Source: Kitasatospora aureofaciens (GTDB taxonomy: Bacteria > Actinomycetota > Actinomycetes > Streptomycetales > Streptomycetaceae). Taken from it: a DNA stretch of 64,000 bases. A program made the translations under genes and the position numbers. Location: NCBI GenBank assembly GCA_000720845.1, contig JODU01000019.1, forward strand, positions 62,001 through 126,000, read 5' to 3'. The notes beneath the pieces were generated by a model. That model did not search any database. It was not told the DNA's origin and saw only the letters and a list, made by a program, of their open reading frames with translations. Positions 34,148 through 42,070 of the stretch are shown piece by piece (the stretch's first letter is position 1; each line of letters starts with the position of its first letter).

Positions 34148-34504
34148 CTACAGATACAGCCCGGTGGAGTCCTCCGACCCCTCGAACCGGTCCGCGGCCA
34201 CGGCGTGCAGATCACGCTCGCGCATGAGCACGTAGCCCACGCCCCGCACCTCGACCTCGGCACGGTCCTCCGGGTCGTACAGCACCCGGTCGCCCGGCTC
34301 CACGGTCCGTACGTTCTGCCCGACCGCGACCACCTCGGCCCAGGCCAGCCGCTTGCCGACGGCCGCCGTCGCGGGGATCAGGATGCCGCCCCCGGAACGC
34401 CGCTCGCCCTCTCCGGTGTCCTGCCGCACGAGCACGCGGTCGTGCAGCATCCGGATGGGCAGCTTGTCGTCCTGGGGACCGTGCTCGTTTCTCTTGGCGC
34501 TCAC
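34148..34504 (-). CDS. GroES-family (Cpn10-like) protein
   Basis: Protein of 118 residues with the Cpn10 fold: LPIRMLHDRVLVRQDTGEGE, GGGILIPATAAVGKRLAWAE, VVAVGQNVRTVEPGDRVLYD and VLMRERDLHAV. It differs from the main GroES by a charged N-terminal extension (about 15 residues) and a 14-residue C-terminal tail, and there is no groEL beside it. It is probably a specialised or vestigial co-chaperonin paralogue. It sits between DUF3618 and the riboswitch-controlled gdx gene. Confidence 0.88.
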   Translation of the reverse strand: MSAKRNEHGPQDDKLPIRMLHDRVLVRQDTGEGERRSGGGILIPATAAVGKRLAWAEVVAVGQNVRTVEPGDRVLYDPEDRAEVEVRGVGYVLMRERDLHAVAADRFEGSEDSTGLYL

Positions 34505-34527
34505 GCCCTGAACCTACCTGCCTCCGC

Positions 34528-34860
34528 TCAGCGCCGGCGCCGCCGGGTGCCGCCCAGGGCGAGCAGCCCCACGACCCCGACCACCACCAGCGCGACGGGC
34601 ACGACCCGCTCCATCCGCGGGGCGCCCTCCTCGTCCACGAACTGCGCCTTCACATCGCTCACCACGCGATTGACCTGGACGTAGGCCCGGCCCAGCGTGT
34701 GATCGACACTGGAGGCGACCTTGGCCTTCGCATCGTCGACGATCGTCTTCGGGTGCACCCGCATCCCGAGCTCGTCGAGCGTCTCGGCCAGCACCTCGCG
34801 GCGGCGCTTGATGTCCGCCTCGATCTGCGCCGGGGTTCTGATGTCCGACGTGTCCGCCAC
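34528..34860 (-). CDS. DUF3618 membrane protein
   Basis: Protein of 110 residues. The N-terminal DUF3618 pattern (RTPAQIEADIKRRREVLAET, LDELGMRVHPKTIVDDAKAK) is followed by an amphipathic region and one C-terminal membrane helix (VVPVALVVVGVVGLLALGG) ending in five to six arginines. It is probably tail-anchored in the membrane; function unknown. Divergent from bcp by 92 bases. Confidence 0.9.
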   Translation of the reverse strand: MADTSDIRTPAQIEADIKRRREVLAETLDELGMRVHPKTIVDDAKAKVASSVDHTLGRAYVQVNRVVSDVKAQFVDEEGAPRMERVVPVALVVVGVVGLLALGGTRRRRR

Positions 34861-34952
34861 CGTACGCCTCCGAAGTCTTCCGACACTGTCCCGGACAGTC
34901 TGTCAGCTCCGCGCCTCTCCGCACTGTCAGGACCCCCCGTTACGCTGGATCG

Positions 34953-35420
34953 ATGAGCGAGCGACTCCAGCCCGGGGACACGGCCCCCGCCTTCACCCTC
35001 CCGGACGCCGACGGCAACGAGGTGTCCCTGTCCGACCACAAGGGCCGCAAGGTCATCGTCTACTTCTACCCCGCCGCGCTTACCCCCGGCTGCACGAAGC
35101 AGGCCTGCGACTTCACCGACAACCTGGAGCTGCTGGCCGGCGCCGGGTACGACGTGCTCGGCATCTCCCCCGACAAGCCGGAGAAGCTGGCCAAGTTCCG
35201 CGAGGCGGAGTCCCTGAAGGTCACCCTCCTCGCCGACCCGGACAAGAAGGTCCTCGACGCCTACGGTGCCTTCGGCGAGAAGAAGAACTACGGCCGCACC
35301 TACATGGGCGTCATCCGCTCCACGATCGTCGTCGACGAGGAGGGCAAGGTCGAACGCGCCCTGTACAACGTCCGCGCGACGGGCCACGTGGCCAAGATCA
35401 TCAAGGACCTGGGCATCTGA
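34953..35420 (+). CDS. bcp: Thioredoxin-dependent peroxiredoxin Bcp
   Basis: Protein of 155 residues, full length for the BCP/PrxQ family. Peroxidatic Cys47 in FYPAALTPGCTKQACDF with the resolving Cys five residues later, and ISPDKPEKLAKFREAESLKV downstream. It reduces hydroperoxides in the cytosol using thioredoxin. It is followed by a strong terminator. Confidence 0.95.
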   Translation: MSERLQPGDTAPAFTLPDADGNEVSLSDHKGRKVIVYFYPAALTPGCTKQACDFTDNLELLAGAGYDVLGISPDKPEKLAKFREAESLKVTLLADPDKKVLDAYGAFGEKKNYGRTYMGVIRSTIVVDEEGKVERALYNVRATGHVAKIIKDLGI

Positions 35421-35434
35421 GTCCCCTTTCGGCG

Positions 35435-35466
35435 GGGCCCGTACCGAAGCTATCCGGTACGGGCCC
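35435..35466 (+). terminator. Intrinsic terminator after bcp
   Basis: A perfect 12-bp stem, GGGCCCGTACCG and CGGTACGGGCCC, around an 8-base loop, followed by TTCC, 15 bases past the bcp stop. Confidence 0.85.
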
Positions 35467-35552
35467 TTCCGCATGCCGTGCGTGACTGTCCGATAACCGG
35501 TTCGTTACTCCGTACGAGGCCACGAACGCGTGGCCGGGAGCGGAGGGGTGTG

Positions 35553-36554
35553 ATGGGGGCGAGCGCGTACAGCCGGGAGCGGCTGGCGGAGGCCGTTGCC
35601 GCAGCTCGAAACTGGACAGATCTGGTGCGGCGACTCGACCTCAAGGTGAGCGGCGGTCAACGAAGGGTGCTCCAGGAAAGGGTCAACGGTTACGGGCTGG
35701 ACACGAGCCACTTCGTCAAACGCAGCCCTTGGTGCACATATCCCGACGCGGCCATCGCTGAGGCCGCCGCCTCGTCCTCCTCTCTACGGGAGGTGGCGCT
35801 GAAGCTCGGTGCGACCCCGGCCACCGGCACCCTGTCCCACATCCGGCGCCGTATCAGCGCGGCAGGAATCGACGTAGACCACTTCCCCGGCCTCAATCAG
35901 GAAGATGTGGACCTGCCCTTCACTACCGAAGAACTCCGTACCGCAGCGGCAGCGGTGACCAGCGTGCGGGCCGTCGCACGTGAGCTGGGCGTACCGGACG
36001 ACAGTCGCTCGCGCGCCGCACTGCGTCGCATGATGAGCGCCCAGGGCATCGACACGAGTCACTTCTCTCACCGGCGACTGCACATTCCCGAAGATCAGCT
36101 CCGGGATCTTGTTCCTCGCTGCACGAGCTACGCCGACGTCATGCGCAGCCTCGGTCTGGAGGTCAGTGACGTCAATCATCGCCGAGTCAGACGCGCGGTC
36201 GGGCGTCTCCGCATCGACACCAGTCATTTCGAGCGCAGGTCCTGGGGGCGGGCAGAGCCGCCGGCCCCAGATCCTGTCGCTGACCGAGTGCTGATCGTTC
36301 TCCCATCTCACGCCGGTCGAACCAACAGGGCCCAACTGCACAGAGCTCTGGGCGAGATCGGCATGCCGTACTCCTGCGAGACCTGCGGCAACGCCGGCGA
36401 ATGGCTCGGCCGGCCCATCACCCTTCAGATCGACCACGTCAATGGGAACTGGCGGGACAACCGTCGGGAGAACCTGCGGTACCTCTGCCCCAACTGCCAC
36501 GCCCTGACGGAGACCTGGTGCCGACGGAAAGGCAGAGCGGCCCTCGCAGGGTGA
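35553..36554 (+). CDS. HNH nuclease with four internal DTSHF repeats
   Basis: Protein of 333 residues, ATG preceded by GGAGGGG. It contains four repeats of about 55 residues, each a helix-turn-helix-like unit ending in an aromatic tag: DTSHF at 50-54, DVDHF at 107-111, DTSHF at 167-171 and DTSHF at 222-226. The C-terminal HNH domain has CETCGN and CPNCH (Cys 275, 278, 312, 315) bracketing LQIDHVNGNWRDNRRENLRY with catalytic His295. The repeats look like a DNA-reading array joined to a nuclease, an arrangement I recall from phage and mobile HNH proteins. It lies directly before a tRNA-Leu gene. Function unknown; a homing or defence nuclease is possible. Confidence 0.85.
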   Translation: MGASAYSRERLAEAVAAARNWTDLVRRLDLKVSGGQRRVLQERVNGYGLDTSHFVKRSPWCTYPDAAIAEAAASSSSLREVALKLGATPATGTLSHIRRRISAAGIDVDHFPGLNQEDVDLPFTTEELRTAAAAVTSVRAVARELGVPDDSRSRAALRRMMSAQGIDTSHFSHRRLHIPEDQLRDLVPRCTSYADVMRSLGLEVSDVNHRRVRRAVGRLRIDTSHFERRSWGRAEPPAPDPVADRVLIVLPSHAGRTNRAQLHRALGEIGMPYSCETCGNAGEWLGRPITLQIDHVNGNWRDNRRENLRYLCPNCHALTETWCRRKGRAALAG

Positions 36555-36608
36555 CCCGTTCTCCCCGTACACTGAATGCCGCTGGTCGAGCATGATGACC
36601 GTTTTTGA

Positions 36609-36693
36609 GCGGCCGTGATGGAATTTGGCAGTCATGCTGGGTTTAGGTCCCAGTGGGTTCACACCCGTGTGGGTTCGAGTCCCACCGGCCGCA
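36609..36693 (+). tRNA. tRNA-Leu(TAG)
   Basis: The acceptor stem GCGGCCG/CGGCCGC, anticodon stem CTGGG/CCCAG with loop TTTAGGT (anticodon TAG at 36644-36646), a long variable arm, and T arm GTGGG-TTCGAGT-CCCAC with discriminator A are all present. The CCA end is not encoded. It reads CUN leucine codons, of which CUA is rare in Streptomyces. Confidence 0.95.
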
Positions 36694-36701
36694 CACGTGT
36701 C

Positions 36702-36732
36702 CGGAGGGGCCGCTCAACGAGTGGCCCCTCCG
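36702..36732. terminator. Hairpin between tRNA-Leu and rdgB
   Basis: CGGAGGGGCC and GGCCCCTCCG form a perfect 10-bp stem that extends inward by four more pairs to an AAC loop. It lies nine bases past the tRNA and eight bases from the rdgB stop, so it can terminate both converging transcripts. Confidence 0.75.
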
Positions 36733-36739
36733 AGGTCAT

Positions 36740-37342
36740 TCATCCGAGCAGCTCCCGCACCACCGGTACCAGCGCCCGGAACGCCTTGCCGCGGTGGCTG
36801 ATCGCGTTCTTCTCGGCCGCCGTCAGTTCCGCGCAGGTGCGGGTCTCGCCCTCCGGCTGGAGGATCGGGTCGTAGCCGAAGCCGCCCGTGCCGGCGGGCT
36901 CGTGGCGGAGGGTGCCGTGGAGTTGGCCCTCGACCACCCGCTCCGTGCCGTCGGGCAGTGCCAGGGCCGCCGCGCAGGCGAAGTACGCGCCTCGGTGCTC
37001 GTCGGCGATGTCGCCGATCTGGGCGAGGAGCAGGTCGAGGTTGGCCTTGTCGTCGCCGTGGCGGCCGGCCCAGCGGGCGGAGAAGATGCCCGGGGCGCCG
37101 TTCAGGACGTCGACGCAGAGGCCGGAGTCGTCGGCGACGGCGGGCAGGCCGGTGGCCCGGGCGAGGGCGTGGGCCTTGAGCAGGGCGTTCTCGGCGAAGG
37201 TGACGCCGGTTTCCTTGACGTCGGGGATGTGCGGGTAGGCGTCCGCGCCGACGAGGTCGTGGGGCAGGCCCGCGTCGGCGAGGATGGCCCTCAGTTCGGT
37301 GATCTTTCCGGCGTTGCGGGTGGCGAGGATCAGGCGGGTCAT
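36740..37342 (-). CDS. rdgB: RdgB/HAM1 XTP/dITP diphosphatase
   Basis: Protein of 200 residues, full length. Family motifs: LILATRNAGKITELRAIL (nucleotide-binding start), VADDSGLCVDVLNGAPGIFS, TGGFGYDPIL and KNAISHRGKAFRAL. It hydrolyses non-canonical purine triphosphates (ITP, XTP) to monophosphates, keeping them out of DNA and RNA. In many actinobacteria it lies next to rph, as here (one small lipoprotein gene between). Confidence 0.95.
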   Translation of the reverse strand: MTRLILATRNAGKITELRAILADAGLPHDLVGADAYPHIPDVKETGVTFAENALLKAHALARATGLPAVADDSGLCVDVLNGAPGIFSARWAGRHGDDKANLDLLLAQIGDIADEHRGAYFACAAALALPDGTERVVEGQLHGTLRHEPAGTGGFGYDPILQPEGETRTCAELTAAEKNAISHRGKAFRALVPVVRELLG

Positions 37343-37387
37343 GGGGTCCAGTATTCCGGACCCCCCGCCCGGCCCGGGCGCGCCTCC

Positions 37388-37792
37388 CTACGGCGTGCAG
37401 ACCTTCGTCAGTTCGCCCGCCGCGTCGGTGACGGGGCTGAGGTCGGGGGTCTCGTCGCCGTTCTTCACCGAGGTGCGGACGTTGTCCACGGCCTTGCCGA
37501 GGTCGTCGACGGCCTTGTTGACGTCCGTGTTGTCGGTCTGGTCGCCGATCTTGTCGAGGTTCTTGTCGATGGAGTTCAGGGATTCCTCCCACTGCGTGGG
37601 GTCGTCCGTGTTCTCCACCGCCTGCTGGAGTTCGGTGACGCTGTCGGCTATCGCGTCGGCCGTGCGCACGCAGTCGAGTGCCTTGTCGACGGCGTCGCAT
37701 CCGGTGGTGAGGCCGGCCGTCAGGGCGATGGCCGCCGCGGTGGCGACGGCGGTGGCGGTGCGGCGAAGGCTGCGGTGGCGGCTCGCGGCCAT
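37388..37792 (-). CDS. Small predicted lipoprotein
   Basis: Protein of 134 residues. An Arg-rich n-region and hydrophobic core (TAVATAAAIALTAGLTTGC) end in a lipobox LTTGC, so the mature protein would be lipid-anchored at Cys32. The mature part is an acidic helical chain (VTELQQAVENTDDPTQWEES, DLGKAVDNVRTSVKN) resembling small coiled-coil envelope proteins. Function unknown. Confidence 0.85.
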   Translation of the reverse strand: MAASRHRSLRRTATAVATAAAIALTAGLTTGCDAVDKALDCVRTADAIADSVTELQQAVENTDDPTQWEESLNSIDKNLDKIGDQTDNTDVNKAVDDLGKAVDNVRTSVKNGDETPDLSPVTDAAGELTKVCTP

Positions 37793-37846
37793 GGGTCTCG
37801 GTCCTCCCCTGGAACAGGGCCGGGCGGCCCGTGTGCGGTGCGGCGT

Positions 37847-37877
37847 CGGGCGTACGGCAAGGTCTGCCGTACGCCCG
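37847..37877 (-). terminator. Perfect hairpin downstream of rph
   Basis: CGGGCGTACGGCA and TGCCGTACGCCCG form a 13-bp perfect stem around a 5-base loop, in the 187-base gap between rph and the lipoprotein gene. Probably the rph terminator; there is no T run. Confidence 0.6.
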
Positions 37878-37979
37878 TGGTGCTGTACTGCTAGGGACGC
37901 GCCGGTGGGCGGCCGAGTTGCGTGGGCGGCCGCCTTTCCTTGAGGCGTCTTTGGTGTTCTCTTTACCTCACGCGGGTCT

Positions 37980-38717
37980 TCAGCGTTCGAGGACCGCTTC
38001 GAGTGCCGTGCGCTGGAGTTCGGCCAGTTCCGTGCAGCCCGCGGCGGCGAGGTCGAGCAGGGCGTTGAGTTCGTCGCGGGCGAAGGGCTCGGCCTCGGCG
38101 GTGCCCTGGACCTCGACGAAGCGGCCGTCGCCGGTACAGACGACGTTCATGTCGGTGTCGGCGCGGACGTCTTCCTCGTAGCGGAGGTCGAGGAGCGGGG
38201 TGCCGTCGACGATGCCGACGGAGACGGCGGAGACGGTGCCGGTGAGCGGCTTGCGGTTGGCCTTGATCAGTTTCCTGCCCTGGGCCCAGCCGATGGCGTC
38301 GGCGAGGGCGACATAGGCGCCGGTGATGGCGGCGGTGCGGGTTCCGCCGTCGGCCTGGAGGACGTCGCAGTCCAGGACGACGGTGTTCTCGCCGAGTGCC
38401 TTGTAGTCGATGACGGCGCGCAGGGACCGGCCGATGAGGCGGCTGATCTCGTGGGTGCGGCCGCCGATGCGGCCCTTGACGGACTCCCGGTCGCCGCGGG
38501 TGTTGGTGGCGCGCGGGAGCATGGCGTATTCGGCGGTGACCCAGCCTTCGCCGCTGCCCTTGCGCCAGCGCGGGACGCCTTCGGTGACCGAGGCGTTGCA
38601 GAGGACCTTGGTGTCGCCGAAGGAGACGAGGACGGAGCCTTCGGCGTGCTTGCTCCAGCCGCGTTCGATGGTGACGGGGCGGAGCTGCTGGGGGGTGCGG
38701 CCGTCGATTCGTGACAT
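37980..38717 (-). CDS. rph: Ribonuclease PH
   Basis: Protein of 245 residues from MSRIDGRTP. The family motifs RVDGRTP-type start, SVLVSFGDTKVLCNASV, GWVTAEYAMLPRATNTR and QADGGTRTAAITGAYVAL are present. A phosphorolytic 3'-5' exoribonuclease that trims tRNA 3' ends. The gene lies beside nagF and rdgB, as in other streptomycetes. Confidence 0.96.
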   Translation of the reverse strand: MSRIDGRTPQQLRPVTIERGWSKHAEGSVLVSFGDTKVLCNASVTEGVPRWRKGSGEGWVTAEYAMLPRATNTRGDRESVKGRIGGRTHEISRLIGRSLRAVIDYKALGENTVVLDCDVLQADGGTRTAAITGAYVALADAIGWAQGRKLIKANRKPLTGTVSAVSVGIVDGTPLLDLRYEEDVRADTDMNVVCTGDGRFVEVQGTAEAEPFARDELNALLDLAAAGCTELAELQRTALEAVLER

Positions 38718-38743
38718 GCGGGTGAGCCTAGCGGCCCATGGGG

Positions 38744-38776
38744 AAGGGGCCTTCCCCGCGGTGGAGGAGGCCCCTT
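38744..38776 (-). terminator. Hairpin downstream of nagF
   Basis: AAGGGGCC and GGCCCCTT arms (8 bp) around a 17-base loop, with an overlapping shorter palindrome GGGGAAGGGGCCTTCCCC. It lies in the 107-base gap between nagF and rph. Confidence 0.5.
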
Positions 38777-38824
38777 GCCGGTGCAGCGGTGCAGCGTTGA
38801 GCGGTGCTGCGGTGAGCCGGTGGC

Positions 38825-39058
38825 TCACATCATGTCTTCGATCTCCGCCGCGATCGGGTCGGCGTCGGTGCCGATGACGACCTGGATGGCGGTGCCCATC
38901 TTGACGACGCCGTGGGCGCCGGCGGCCTTGAGGGCGGCTTCGTTGACCAGCGCGGGGTCGTTGACCTCGGTGCGGAGTCGGGTGATGCAGCCTTCGATCT
39001 CGTCGATGTTGTCGATGCCGCCGAGGCCGGCGACGATCTTCTCAGCCTTGCTGGCCAT
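38825..39058 (-). CDS. nagF: PTS EIIB component, N-acetylglucosamine type (NagF-like)
   Basis: Protein of 77 residues from MASKAEKIV. A stand-alone EIIB domain of the glucose superfamily: the phosphorylated Cys lies in IDEIEGCITRLR, followed by EVNDPALVNEAALKAAGAHG. It passes phosphate from EIIA to the sugar bound by the EIIC permease. It is divergent from the first EIIC gene with a dre palindrome between; in S. coelicolor the same arrangement forms the GlcNAc PTS. Confidence 0.93.
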   Translation of the reverse strand: MASKAEKIVAGLGGIDNIDEIEGCITRLRTEVNDPALVNEAALKAAGAHGVVKMGTAIQVVIGTDADPIAAEIEDMM

Positions 39059-39175
39059 GTTCCTTCTCCCTGATCCGAGCCGCTTTGTCGCAGTAACCCA
39101 CAGTTGGCCCATCTTCGCGAGCGGTCGTCCGGTGCGTACCGAATGATGGCGTCACGACGGCGGTGCCGTCTGTCA

Positions 39176-39191
39176 ACTGGTCTACACCAGT
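39176..39191. promoter_or_regulatory. DasR operator (dre) between nagF and nagE1
   Basis: ACTGGTCTACACCAGT is a 16-bp dre-type palindrome (one asymmetric centre), matching the DasR consensus ACTGGTCTAGACCACT closely. It sits 26 bases before the nagE1 start in the divergent region. DasR is the GntR-family GlcNAc repressor released by glucosamine-6-phosphate. Confidence 0.9.
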
Positions 39192-39216
39192 GTACCGGCG
39201 ACCGGAGGGAGACCGG

Positions 39217-40512
39217 ATGAGTGCCGACAGCGCGGTCAGTCCCGCTCGCGCCCACTGGAACAGAGCGTTCCAAGGGTTGCAGAAGATGGGTCGCTCCCTT
39301 CAGTTGCCCATCGCGGTCCTGCCCGCCGCCGGCATCCTCAACCGGCTGGGGCAGCCGGACGTGTTCGGGGACGACGGTCTGGGCTGGACGAACGTCTCGA
39401 AGGTGATGACGGGCGCGGGCGGTGCGCTGCTCGACGGGTCGCTGGGGCTGCCGCTGCTGTTCTGCGTGGGCGTGGCCATCGGGATGGCGAAGAAGGCGGA
39501 CGGTTCGACGGCGCTGGCGGCGGTGGCGGGGTTCCTCGTCTACTTCAACGTGCTGCGGCAGTTCCCGGAGGACTGCCCCGAGGGGTCGAAGACGGTCCCG
39601 CAGATCGGCTGCCAGGTGACCGACGGTTCGGGCGAGGTGACCTCGTTCGTCTTCCAGAATCCGGGGGTGTTCGGCGGCATCGTGATGGGGCTGCTGACGG
39701 CGTACTTCTGGCAGCGCTTCCACCGGACGAAGCTGGTGGACTGGCTGGGCTTCTTCAACGGGCGCCGGCTGGTGCCGATCATCATGGCGTTCGTGGCGAT
39801 CGTGTTCGCGGCGCTGTGTCTGTGGGTGTGGCCGCCGATCGGTGACGCGCTGGAGAGTTTCAGTGACTGGCTGAACGGGATCGGCGCGTGGGGCTCGGGC
39901 GTGTTCGGTCTGGCGAACCGGGCGTTGCTGGTGATCGGTCTGCACCAGTTCCTGAACGTGCCGATGTGGTTCCAGTTCGGTTCGTACACGAAGCCGGACG
40001 GCACGGTGGTGCACGGTGACATCAACATGTTCCTGGCCGGCGATCCGAACGCGGGTCAGTTCACGACGGGCTTCTTCCCGATCATGATGTTCGCGCTGCC
40101 GGCGGCGGCGCTGGCGATCACGCACTGCGCGAAGCCGCACCGGCGCAAGGAGGTCGGCGGCCTGATGCTGTCGGTGGGGCTGACGTCGTTCGTGACCGGG
40201 ATCACGGAGCCGCTGGAGTACTCGTTCCTGTTCATCGCCCCGCTGCTGTACGCGGCGCACGCGGTGCTGACGGGTGTGTCGATGGCGGTGACGTGGGCGC
40301 TGGGGGTGAAGGACGGGTTCAGCTTCTCGGCGGGGCTGATCGACTACGTCATCAACTGGAACCTGGCGACCAAGCCGTGGCTGATCATCCCGATCGGGCT
40401 GGGTTTCGCGGTGGTGTACTACGTGGTCTTCCGGTTCGCGATCACGAAGTTCGACCTGAAGACGCCGGGGCGGGAGCCCGAGGACGAGGTGGAGGACGTC
40501 ACCAAGGTGTAG
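39217..40512 (+). CDS. nagE1: PTS EIIC permease, N-acetylglucosamine type (NagE1-like)
   Basis: Membrane permease of 431 residues with about ten hydrophobic segments. EIIC signatures: GRSLQLPIAVLPAAGILNRL, GVAIGMAKKADGSTALAAVA, LHQFLNVPMWFQFGSY, and GITEPLEYSFLFIAPLLYAA (the conserved G-I-T-E motif). No EIIB or EIIA domain is fused, so it needs NagF. It has GGAGGGAG before the ATG. A very similar second EIIC gene follows with its own dre sites. Confidence 0.93.
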   Translation: MSADSAVSPARAHWNRAFQGLQKMGRSLQLPIAVLPAAGILNRLGQPDVFGDDGLGWTNVSKVMTGAGGALLDGSLGLPLLFCVGVAIGMAKKADGSTALAAVAGFLVYFNVLRQFPEDCPEGSKTVPQIGCQVTDGSGEVTSFVFQNPGVFGGIVMGLLTAYFWQRFHRTKLVDWLGFFNGRRLVPIIMAFVAIVFAALCLWVWPPIGDALESFSDWLNGIGAWGSGVFGLANRALLVIGLHQFLNVPMWFQFGSYTKPDGTVVHGDINMFLAGDPNAGQFTTGFFPIMMFALPAAALAITHCAKPHRRKEVGGLMLSVGLTSFVTGITEPLEYSFLFIAPLLYAAHAVLTGVSMAVTWALGVKDGFSFSAGLIDYVINWNLATKPWLIIPIGLGFAVVYYVVFRFAITKFDLKTPGREPEDEVEDVTKV

Positions 40513-40518
40513 ACCAGT
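40503..40518. promoter_or_regulatory. dre-like site across the nagE1 stop codon
   Basis: Read on the - strand, ACTGGTCTACACCTTG matches the first 12 bases of the dre before nagE1 and most of the DasR consensus. It covers the last codons and stop of nagE1. It may be a weak intragenic DasR site or a chance remnant. Confidence 0.4.
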
Positions 40519-40551
40519 TCTGTCCTCACGTACCCTTTGAGGGTGGTCTCG

Positions 40552-40586
40552 CGAAGGCCCCCGGACCCTCGGTCCGGGGGCCTTCG
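40552..40586 (+). terminator. Strong hairpin after nagE1
   Basis: CGAAGGCCCCCGGACC and GGTCCGGGGGCCTTCG form a perfect 16-bp stem with a CTC loop, 39 bases past the nagE1 stop, separating nagE1 from nagE2. Confidence 0.85.
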
Positions 40587-40689
40587 ACGCGCCCTCGCAC
40601 GCTTGTGAGCAGGGGACTTGACCGGGTACTGCGCGTAGCGGTCCGGTCGCGGAATCGTGGGTTCCTTATGCCGCCTTCATCGTGCTACA

Positions 40690-40722
40690 ACAGGTCTACA
40701 CCACTGAGTGGTGTAGACCACC
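40690..40722. promoter_or_regulatory. Tandem dre (DasR) sites upstream of nagE2
   Basis: Two back-to-back dre-type sites: ACAGGTCTACACCACT (40690-40705) and AGTGGTGTAGACCACC (40707-40722). Together they form a larger inverted repeat centred near 40706. They end 16 bases before the nagE2 start, well placed to block transcription. Confidence 0.88.
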
Positions 40723-40738
40723 ACCCGATGGAGGAAGC

Positions 40739-41989
40739 ATGAGCACCGCCACCGACACGGCGGCCCCCGCAAAGAAGCGGGGATCCGGTCTTTTCCAGGG
40801 GCTGCAGAAGGTAGGACGCAGCCTCCAGCTCCCGATCGCCGTGCTGCCGGCGGCGGGCATCATGGTCCGCCTCGGCCAGCCGGACATATTCGGCGCGGAC
40901 GGCCTCGGCTGGGACAAGGTCGCCGCCGTCTTCAACAACGCGGGCGGTGCCCTCACCGGTTCGCTGCCGATCCTGTTCTGCATAGGTGTGGCCATCGGCT
41001 TCGCGAAGAAGGCCGATGGCTCGACCGCGCTGGCCGCGGTGGTCGGCTTCCTCGTCTACAGCAAGGTGCTCGAGGCCTTCCCGGTCACCGAGGCGGTGGT
41101 CAAGGACGGCCCGGACGTCGCCGCGACCTACAACGACCCGGGTGTGCTCGGCGGCATCATCATGGGTCTGCTCGCCGCCGTGCTGTGGCAGCGGTACCAC
41201 CGCAAGAAGCTGGTGGACTGGCTCGGCTTCTTCAACGGGCGCCGGCTGGTGCCGATCATCATGGCCTTCGTCGGCATCGTCGTGGGTGTCTTCTTCGGTC
41301 TGGTCTGGGAGCCCATCGGCGACGGCATCTCGAACTTCGGCGAGTGGATGACCGGCCTCGGCTCCGGCGGCGCGGCTCTGTTCGGTGGCGTGAACCGTGC
41401 GCTGATCCCGGTCGGCATGCACCAGTTCGTGAACACGGTGGCCTGGTTCCAGCTCGGCGACTTCACCAACTCCGCCGGTGACGTGGTGCACGGTGACATC
41501 ACCCGCTTCCTGGCCGGTGACCCCTCCGCCGGCATCTTCCAGTCGGGCTTCTTCCCGATCATGATGTTCGGTCTGCCCGCCGCCGCCCTGGCCATGGCGC
41601 ACACCGCCCGCCCGGAACGCCGCAAGGCCGTCCTCGGCATGATGCTCTCGCTGGCCGCGACCTCGTTCGTCACCGGTGTGACCGAGCCGATCGAGTTCTC
41701 GTTCATGTTCATCGCGCCGGTCCTGTACGTGCTGCACGCGGTGCTGACCGCCGTGTCGATGGCGGTGACGTGGGGTCTGGGTGTGCACGCCGGCTTCAAC
41801 TTCTCGGCCGGTGCCATCGACTACGCCCTGAACTGGCACCTCGCCACCAAGCCATGGCTGATCATCCCGATCGGTCTGGTGTTCGCGGCGATCTACTACG
41901 TGACGTTCCGCTTCGCGATCGTCAAGTTCAACCTGAAGACCCCGGGCCGCGAGCCCGAGGAGGAGATCGAGGACCTCACCAAGGCGTGA
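40739..41989 (+). CDS. nagE2: PTS EIIC permease, N-acetylglucosamine type (NagE2-like)
   Basis: Membrane permease of 416 residues, a close paralogue of the preceding EIIC. It shares GRSLQLPIAVLPAAGIMVRL, LVDWLGFFNGRRLVPIIMAF and FVTGVTEPIEFSFMFIAPVL. In S. coelicolor the NagE2 equivalent is the main GlcNAc importer, and the double dre in front fits a tightly DasR-controlled gene. GGAGGAAGC precedes the ATG. Followed by a strong terminator. Confidence 0.93.
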   Translation: MSTATDTAAPAKKRGSGLFQGLQKVGRSLQLPIAVLPAAGIMVRLGQPDIFGADGLGWDKVAAVFNNAGGALTGSLPILFCIGVAIGFAKKADGSTALAAVVGFLVYSKVLEAFPVTEAVVKDGPDVAATYNDPGVLGGIIMGLLAAVLWQRYHRKKLVDWLGFFNGRRLVPIIMAFVGIVVGVFFGLVWEPIGDGISNFGEWMTGLGSGGAALFGGVNRALIPVGMHQFVNTVAWFQLGDFTNSAGDVVHGDITRFLAGDPSAGIFQSGFFPIMMFGLPAAALAMAHTARPERRKAVLGMMLSLAATSFVTGVTEPIEFSFMFIAPVLYVLHAVLTAVSMAVTWGLGVHAGFNFSAGAIDYALNWHLATKPWLIIPIGLVFAAIYYVTFRFAIVKFNLKTPGREPEEEIEDLTKA

Positions 41990-42010
41990 GCCCCGGCCGT
42001 ACGGCGTGAC

Positions 42011-42045
42011 GAAGGCCCCGGAACCGCGGAGGTTCCGGGGCCTTC
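42011..42045 (+). terminator. Strong hairpin after nagE2
   Basis: GAAGGCCCCGGAACC and GGTTCCGGGGCCTTC (15 bp, perfect) around GCGGA, followed by TTG. It lies 21 bases after the nagE2 stop and before the end of the convergent MBL gene. Confidence 0.85.
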
Positions 42046-42070
42046 TTGCCGTGTCGCGGCTGTCGCGGGC

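Noticed and set aside
35553..36693. Possible integrated element at tRNA-Leu
   Set aside because: No integrase, excisionase or second copy of the tRNA 3' end is visible, and the gene order resumes normally at rdgB. Only the HNH gene itself looks acquired.
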